Source of the DNA: Pholiota molesta
Taxonomy: Eukaryota; Basidiomycota; Agaricomycetes; Agaricales; Strophariaceae
Length of the DNA: 15,632 bases
Assembly (NCBI GenBank): GCA_014925825.1
Contig: JACGCK010000550.1
Coordinates: forward strand, 1-15,632
Direction of reading: 5' to 3'
Positions 9,237-15,632 of the stretch are shown here, piece after piece (position 1 is the stretch's first letter; each line of letters opens with the position of its first letter). The notes beneath the pieces were generated by a model, which saw nothing but the letters and a program-made list of their open reading frames with translations, searched no databases and was not told where the DNA came from. A program made the position numbers and the translations under genes.

Positions 9237-12200
9237 ATGAACGTGGTGCAAGATCCCAGTAAGAAGGGCTCCATAAACTCCCTGCTCAACCCCCAGGACG
9301 TCTCTGCCTTCTCAAGTTTGCCATCCGGGCCCTTGGCGCCAAATCATACCCACTCGCAGAGTCATTCAACATATTATGCACCTGAGTATTCGCCTGCTGG
9401 GTCATTCCATCTCAGAGCTGCCAACTGGGAGAGTTCTGATGATCCTGCTAGACGGAAAGCCTTGGATAGTGGCTCAATGCCTCGATACCCGCCTCAATTG
9501 AACCAATCTCAACTACCGGAAATGCACAGTCAATCGTCAACAAGTAATTACGCCTATGCCACGTCTTCGGGAATGACGAGGGACAGGATGCAGGAATCTC
9601 AGGAGTATGCGGGCGATGGGCATATGTGGCAGCATCATACCAGTCAACATGATTCTATGAACATGTCATACGGGAGGTCCATCGCACCCATGTATTCTGA
9701 CGAGCGAGCAGGTGCATTCTCATCAGATGTTGTATTTCGCTTTGCTCTAACTGTTATTTTGCATTAGCGTTATCGGGCGGCTACCGTTCGTCTAGTTTGT
9801 CTGCTTTACCTGATCGTTCGAAATGGCTTATATTTTCTATATAGGTCTTAACTATCCCTCCGGATACGACAGCCAATCGGGCTCAGGTACCGGAGCCTCT
9901 CAGCGTAAGACTCCGCGGTCTCTCTTACTTCTATATTTTATAACCATCCACTTTTCCCAATAGAATGGCAAACCGCCGAAAGGGCTTCGGTGAGGCTGGT
10001 GGCTAGGGAATTGTCATCTCAGCCAACCTCGAGTGCCCAGGATGAGCGGTATACCTATTATCAACAACCACGTTATGATGCCTCCGTGGAGCGACATTCC
10101 CCACAGCAGCAGCAACACACCATATCATCTTCTGATTCCCAGCATCGGGAATCAACCAGACCTTTTGGCCCCGCTTCGTCCAAACGATCGCATCCGGACA
10201 GTGAAGTTAACCCAGCTCCCAAGACGAAACGACCCAGAGCGAAAGCCAAAGCTACAGGCTCAGAATCATCGACCCCCACCCCAACAGGTACGTGTATGTG
10301 CCGTGTCTTCGGGAATTGTACAAGACCTCTTCCATCTATCTCCTTGGCCTTTGGGGCCTGCCTAAGTTGGCCAATCGCCGCTTAGAACTGCCATGCCAGT
10401 TTCCTCGTTCTCATCTTAAAATAACTTTTTATTATTCCAACCTGCCTCATCTGCTCCTTCTTGTTTCATGCGGCAATTTTATCTGACTGCTGACTACTAG
10501 GACGTACTTCCAAGCGTGGATACAATGCCAAAAAACGTAGCGAGGCCGCCTTTATTTCTGCCCAAAATGGTATGTCATCATCTTGTCACAGCCGGCTGCA
10601 ACCATCCGCGGACGGTTATCTCTATCGCCGCCTTCTTCAACTCGTTGCGCCTGTTTGAACATAGGTCACGAGTTTGCGCCTCGTATTGCGCAGCGCTCTC
10701 GTTTCACCCCCGCCCATTATTCCCAGCATGTCTTTGCAAGAATTTCGCCAGCAATTACTGATTCTTTCTCCCTGAAGCTTTGCTAAGGGCCCAGCGCGAG
10801 GGCTCTCAAGGACACGTTCAGGGCACCAGTTCTGGTGTGTAGCTTCACGCGTGTCACCGATTACGTCTGATTGACTTTTTCCATGGGTACAGATTCGCAT
10901 TCACCCTCAAATCCTCCGACTGGTGACAATGGCGGTGTTGAACAGATATACATGCCCGAACTCCAATTCGCGCGATGCATGTCCAACCGTTATAAAAACG
11001 AGGAGTTTCCGCGGTGTGTTTCGTGTACGCGCCGCTGGGCGGGGGATACTTGCCGTTTCCAAGGAATCCGATTTTTCATGCGCGACGCTCAGAAAAAATT
11101 AGTGGGTATCAGCTTTCAGGAGCATCCTTCCGTGGGACCGGCGCCTGTGATGGAATTTCCCAGCAAATGGAATCGAAGCTTCGAGCAAGAACACGCGAAA
11201 CGATCCAAAGTCAGTGCCTTTTTGTCCTTGACACCGTACTCAGCTCGTTCGACAGTTTTATGATTTCTGACTGATCATTACATTTCTATCTATGTGCACA
11301 ATATAGCTTTCGATCGCCAAAGCTCTCCTACCAACATTGAAAGCAGAACAGGAACATATCAAGTCATCTGAAATTGTTCGGCGACCTCGCGAATGCGATG
11401 TTCGTGTGACGTGTGGTACGATCATAACCATCTCTGCACATTAATTAACTAATTCACATTTCATTTAGACACATGCATGACATCACTATTTTCAACTTCG
11501 TTTATGTGTCGTCTTTGCGGCCGCGAAGTCTGTAATGAATGCTTCCAGCAGGTCATTGATTTGACACAAACACCGACAAATCCTTCGTCTGCAGAGTACG
11601 CGGCTTTCATGGCACGACGGGAGAGGCATGCGCATGCCAACCCGTTCTTTTTGGCCTGCCTGAAGCGTAAGGATCATGCGATTACAGAGTTTACGCCTGT
11701 CACGCGCTTTGTGGAGTCGGAGCTAGATCAAGCTATCAGAGATATGGAAGCGATACTGGAGAAAGAGGAGGACATTCTGCCGTCTGTTAACTATCCAGTG
11801 GTTGAACTCACGAATGGACCTTCGAATGTGAATCTGCCTTCGACAAACCAGACGTACTCCGCACCTGAGCCTGGACCCTCTCCCGATGGTCTAATCGAGT
11901 CTCCTTCGCTACAAGAGCAAAGTTCATCAGATATACGAACAGGAATACCTTCAACAACGCTCTATGCTGCCGACACTTTCCCAGATCCATCAATTTTCCC
12001 CACCTATGATGATTACACGCCCTCAAATGTTCCTGAACACATCACTTCTATCCCTATTCATCGCCTTCAGATCATCCCTGCCTCTCTATATGACCCTCCC
12101 CAATCTCCGCCATCCTATTCTAGTAAATTGCCGCTCGTGTTCTCATCGCTATGGGTGAAAGGAATTCCTCTTCTCGTTAAAGACGTCTTGCCGAGGTTCA

Positions 12201-13445
12201 AGCTGGAGTGGACGCCACAGTACTTCATGGATCGATATGGTGATCAAAGCTGCTTGATCGTCGAGTGTCAGACGGACGAGAACAAGAGGATTGACATTCG
12301 CGAGTTTTTCAGCAAATTCGGCAACTACAAGGATCGTCAGGGCTGCTGGAAGCTCAAGGTTACTGATATTCATTTCCATGTTTGATGACCCTACTAAGTA
12401 TTTTGTCATGCCCATAGGATTGGCCTCCAACCGCCGAATTCAAGAAAGCTTTCCCTGACCTCTTTGAGGACTTCAGCCAGGCCGTACCAGTCCCAGATTA
12501 TGTACGACGAGATGGTGTTTACAACATTGGTTCTCATTTCCCTTTGAATGCCATAGGACCTGACCTAGGTACGTACTGATCACTCGAAGCATTGCCGATT
12601 GCTCAAATTAATATTATCTGCCAGGTCCCAAGATGTATAATGCCTTGGCATCCTCGCAAGAAGTCGGCAGTAAAGGTTCTACCCGTCTGCACATGGATAT
12701 GGCGGATGCGCTCAATGTCATGCTGAGTGCTACGCTTTGCGAGGACGGCACTGAAGGCTATGCCGTGTGGGATCTCTTCAGAGCCGAAGACAGTGACAAG
12801 ATTCGTACGTTCCTCAAGAAGAAGTTTGGATATGGTGCCAACGGATCTACGGGTTCGGGCAGTGGAGGGAAAAAGAATGCCAATGCCAATGGAGCGAATG
12901 GAACTGCTGCCGCTGGCAGTGGTGGTAACGCGGGCGAGAAGGCGCGGGCGACGCATGCTGTTCCGCCTGTGCAGATGATAGGGCACGATCCGATTCACGG
13001 ACAGCAGTTCTATCTCGATGTCGAACTGCGCAGGCAGTTGTTTGAGGAGTTTGGGGTCAAGAGCTATCGGGTTTATCAGCGGCCTGGAGATGGTGTTTTC
13101 ATCCCTGCAGGCTGCGCTCACCAGGTAGATCTTGATCGCAATGACTGTCGTACCTGGTTTGCTAACGGAATCCGGGGTTTTGCTTTGTAGGTCGCAAATA
13201 TGGCAGATTGCATGAAGATCGCCATCGACTTTGTCAGCCCCGAGAATGTTGACAGATGCGAGAAGTTGACGAAGGAGTTTAGGGAGCAGAATCAAAGCAA
13301 GGCATGGAAAGAGGATGTGTTGCAGCTCAGGACGATGATGTGGTTCGCTTGGCAGTCTTGTACTAAGATGGAGAGGACATTGGATAGTATGGTGATGGAG
13401 TCATCGGTGCCTCCTCTTGATACGGACAGGTCTTCGAGACGATGA
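9237..13445 (+). CDS. JmjC-domain histone demethylase, KDM3/JHDM2 type (about 1074 residues, twelve exons)
   Basis: A nuclear Fe(II)/2-oxoglutarate dioxygenase of the family that removes mono- and dimethyl marks from H3K9. Exons: 9237-9711, 9768-9785, 9845-9904, 9964-10287, 10501-10569, 10778-10834, 10893-11209, 11307-11415, 11469-12358, 12418-12568, 12625-13124, 13191-13445; 3225 nt, all phases agree. Order of parts: a disordered Ser/Gln/His-rich N-terminus; basic nuclear-localisation-like clusters at 271-280 and 294-305; Cys at 363, 376, 379 and 388; a C6 zinc finger (C476, C479, C490, C493, C498, C501); and the JmjC domain. The iron ligands are H846-x-D848 and H989, and K999 sits where the 2-oxoglutarate lysine is expected (CMKIAIDFVSPE). 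A Gly/Asn/Ala-rich insert interrupts the JmjC fold at about 892-935. Two introns are unusually long (213 and 208 bp). Catalytic residues look intact, so activity is plausible; substrate is inferred from family. Confidence 0.94.
9768..9785 (+). other. 18-nt micro-exon of the JmjC gene
   Basis: The exon adds six codons (ALSGGY, first and last codons split) between introns 9712-9767 and 9786-9844. Skipping it keeps the frame. The donor GTTCGT is weak, so this boundary is less sure than the others. Confidence 0.55.
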
Positions 13446-14773
13446 ATGGGGCATCGTATATACAATTGCACAGTTTCTTCTAAAACAATTCTAAATCATT
13501 GAGTATCCTCTACAGTATCAAGTTGTACCATAATAGCATGCAAATATTCTTGTTTGGTTCTTCAACGCGAAAGGGTTCTCATGACTCCCCGCATCTCTTA
13601 TTAGAGAATTTATCCACTCAACACTCTTCAGGTTGTCGCGGACTCCGGAGTTGGCTGGACGCCCTTAAACGCGTCTCGTCACGCGATCACGCGACGTGGA
13701 ACGACCATTCGAATTGCGACTCACAGCTCTCCTGAACATAAACATACACTTCCTTCGTCTGATACCTTTACGTTGGAAGAAACGCAAGGGCTCCTGAACT
13801 GTACTATGGGCCCAAAGATCTACACTAACTAGGGATATACGCCACGCTTTGATGTCGCCTTAAACCGTGTACGGGATCTTTTTGAACAACCACTCAACAA
13901 CCACTCGTTGGGAATCTGGAAAAGAGGCTTTTGCGCGGTCTGGTCTGCCTCTTTGTTTCTCTTGGTCCTGCAACATCGAACGACTACCTAAAGGGATATG
14001 CCCGGAACTTATTCTCCCCATCAACACTGGTCTCTTGCAGGACCCAGGTGGTTAACATACTTCATCGAGATCCTTTAAGTTGTTGGGTCAGTCCAAACAT
14101 CCAAGGATCGCTAATTCACATTTGAATGGTCCGCTATAACCCAATTACAGGAAAATCTTAATGCTTAAGTTTCGATGGAAAACTAAAACCACGGGGCAAG
14201 CCGCAAAACGAATGGGACTCAGTTCAATGCCTACAAATGGGCCCAATTCCGCAGCCCGAAACTTCGACCTCAAGGTGCTAGGATGCTTAATTTACGCCTG
14301 ACTGCGGAGCTGGAGATAGATTGAAGACCGGTATCTAGATGAGGACTACGTAGTTCTCGTGTTTGCATGCAAGGAGGCACTTGGTATCTCGATTACCTTC
14401 GACGTACTACATAGACCATGTCCGTGGTTGCCGCCAAAAGGAATCGACCATCCAGAGGTAAGTAAAGGGATGCTCGAGAGGGTGGTTGTCGACTTACCCC
14501 GAAGTCTAAATTGGAGCTTCATTATATGACATGCTTCAGTTGCTTCCTCTGACTTCGATTGTCGAAGCTTGAGATCTCAAAGCTTCTCTCCCGACAAGCT
14601 TGCGAAAACAAACTCTTGTTTTTATAGCTCGGCTCATTGGCTACTGCTTCATCGACCCTTCAAATCCAATAAAGGTAGTTCATGGAATCAACATTATTCT
14701 TGATGGATCACTGGTTTCTTTTTTGTTTTAGAAGTTTACTCCAAAATTACAACTAGCATGTCCTAACTACCAT
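13446..14773. other. Intergenic region between convergent JmjC and Cys-rich genes
   Basis: The two flanking genes end towards each other. Plus-strand open frames at 13499-13735 and 13867-14125 show no motif. A 69-codon open frame at 14320-14526, without a nearby ATG, contains a strong GTAAGT donor at 14458 and could be a relic exon. A perfect palindrome TTGAGATCTCAA lies at 14569-14580 within an AGCTT-rich cluster. No mobile-element ends were found. Confidence 0.5.
14569..14580. repeat. 12-bp palindrome TTGAGATCTCAA
   Basis: A perfect palindrome flanked by AGC and AGCT, making a longer near-palindrome around 14566-14584. It lies about 200 bp beyond the end of the minus-strand Cys-rich gene. 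Confidence 0.7.
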
Positions 14774-15282
14774 TTACGCCCTTGTATCTTGCTTGTGACG
14801 CTTTTCTCGCTGCAACGGGCTGAAAGACAATGCGCTATACGCCTGCCGGCGCCGAGTCTCACAATTCGCCAGCTTCGTTTCTGTCGATTCCACTGCTAAC
14901 ATCAGCTCCGCCTCCGAGGTTGCTCCGAACTTTCCGGTATTATTTGTTGTCCACGCAAGCTCCGACTTCGCCTTTTTCAATGCTTGGGAAGGCTGCCATT
15001 GAATCGGCTTGGGCTTGTGAGTAGGGCTTCGGTGGCTTGCCACTCAATGTTGAGACAGGTCGGGCATGCGGGTCCAGTACTAGCGTTTGTTCCATTGGAT
15101 TCGGCTTCAAAGGCGAATGCCTCTTGATGGGTTGAACACCATCCCAGATGGGTAGTCCAGCAATTATTGCTCGCGTTCTTGTTGCAAGTTGGACTGAAAG
15201 GAAAGAAGATTTTGCGGTGTAAATATGAGTACTGAGAGTATGCAAGATTTGACTGGGAAGCGTACCAATGGTGTACCGCCAT
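14774..15282 (-). CDS. Small Cys/His-rich protein, function unknown; apparent frame break
   Basis: The first exon is 15282-15266 (start MAVHH), followed by a 72-bp GT-AG intron (15265-15194). Exon 2 reads CPTCNKNASNNCW, then THLGWCSTHQEAF, and further on ACPTCLNIEWQATEA. The paired CxxC motifs and spaced Cys/His suggest a small metal-binding protein. In this frame a TGA follows at 14979-14977. Another minus-strand frame is open from 15043 to the TAA at 14776-14774 and looks coding (KKAKSELAWTTNNTGKFG, then a Glu/Ala-rich, probably helical stretch). No good splice donor joins the two, so one base seems lost between about 15040 and 14980, or a non-canonical intron is used. Either the gene is a recent pseudogene, or the short form ending at 14977 is real. 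I cannot name the family. Confidence 0.5.
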
Positions 15283-15632
15283 GCTTGGAATATGTGAGGT
15301 AAATTCTATAGCAGTCTAAATAATCAGAGGCGCCGTGTATCGATGAAAGAGATCTGGAGTTGGATGTCGAGGTGCAACCTACTGTAAAGTATGATACGAT
15401 CTAACAGTTATTTTGATCTTCAGATGAGGTGATAAGAGAGGATAAGAGCGATGGCAGAACAAATTCGAAAGGTTATTCGAATTCCCTTTGTGTTATATAT
15501 TCTTGATAAGGCCACCAATGCCGGATAAGACTATTACACCGCCCAGTGTTGCGCCAAATTGATAGACAAGTGACAGACTCCGCAAAGAGTGAGAAGATCC
15601 TGCGCATTATAGTCAGATTTCTATGGTGCGCT
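15283..15632 (-). other. Upstream flank of the Cys-rich gene
   Basis: No coding region is supported. A TATATAAC-like element on the minus strand at about 15493-15500 lies some 215 bp upstream of the ATG, far but possible for a core promoter. The window ends here. Confidence 0.35.

Noticed and set aside
10570..10777. An extra exon at about 10665-10730 within the long JmjC intron
   Set aside because: Acceptor GAACATAG is plausible, but no donor returns to the downstream frame; the direct join gives the smooth reading AQNALLRAQ.
14774..15282. GC-AG intron joining the two frames of the Cys-rich gene
   Set aside because: Available GC donors (GCCCTA, GCAAGC) depart from the GCAAGT consensus, and the GCAAGC one gives the wrong phase.

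Overview
The window looks like nuclear DNA of a filamentous basidiomycete, most likely an Agaricomycete. The reasons are genes split by many short GT-AG introns (mostly 45-76 bp), fungal-type coding sequence on both strands, a cytochrome P450 of the large basidiomycete CYP64/OrdA-like group, and an intron-containing nuclear tRNA. There are no operons, Shine-Dalgarno sites or mobile-element termini. All exon models were built by hand from splice sites and reading phase; no alignment or transcript data were available.

Layout, left to right. (1) 1-2155, + strand: the 3' part of a 12-exon cytochrome P450 gene. It keeps its splice sites, I-helix, ExxR and heme motifs, but carries three single-base losses in mononucleotide runs and one Trp-to-stop change. 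(2) 2887-5582, + strand: a seven-exon gene for an unrecognised protein of about 766 residues with hydrophobic segments, a poly-proline run, an acidic Asp/Asn-rich domain and a basic C-terminus; one intron is GC-AG. (3) 6453-6534, + strand: tRNA-Arg(ACG) with a 10-nt intron. (4) 6723-7383, - strand: a five-exon gene for a divergent histone H3 variant with no H4 partner next to it. (5) 9237-13445, + strand: a twelve-exon gene for a KDM3/JHDM2-type JmjC histone demethylase of about 1074 residues. (6) 14774-15282, - strand: a small Cys/His-rich protein gene with an apparent frame break.

The most interesting content is chromatin-related. The H3 variant keeps K4, K9-S10, K14, K36 and K56 but has lost the ARKS motif around K27 and differs at several normally invariant core positions. 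Its 45-nt second intron is in frame and free of stops, so the tail could vary by splicing. About 1.85 kb away lies a gene of the family that removes methyl groups from H3K9. A functional link is only inference.

The intergenic stretches (2156-2886, 5583-6452, 7384-9236, 13446-14773, 15283-15632) hold promoter-like elements, short palindromes and tandem duplications, and one possible relic exon, but no gene I can defend.
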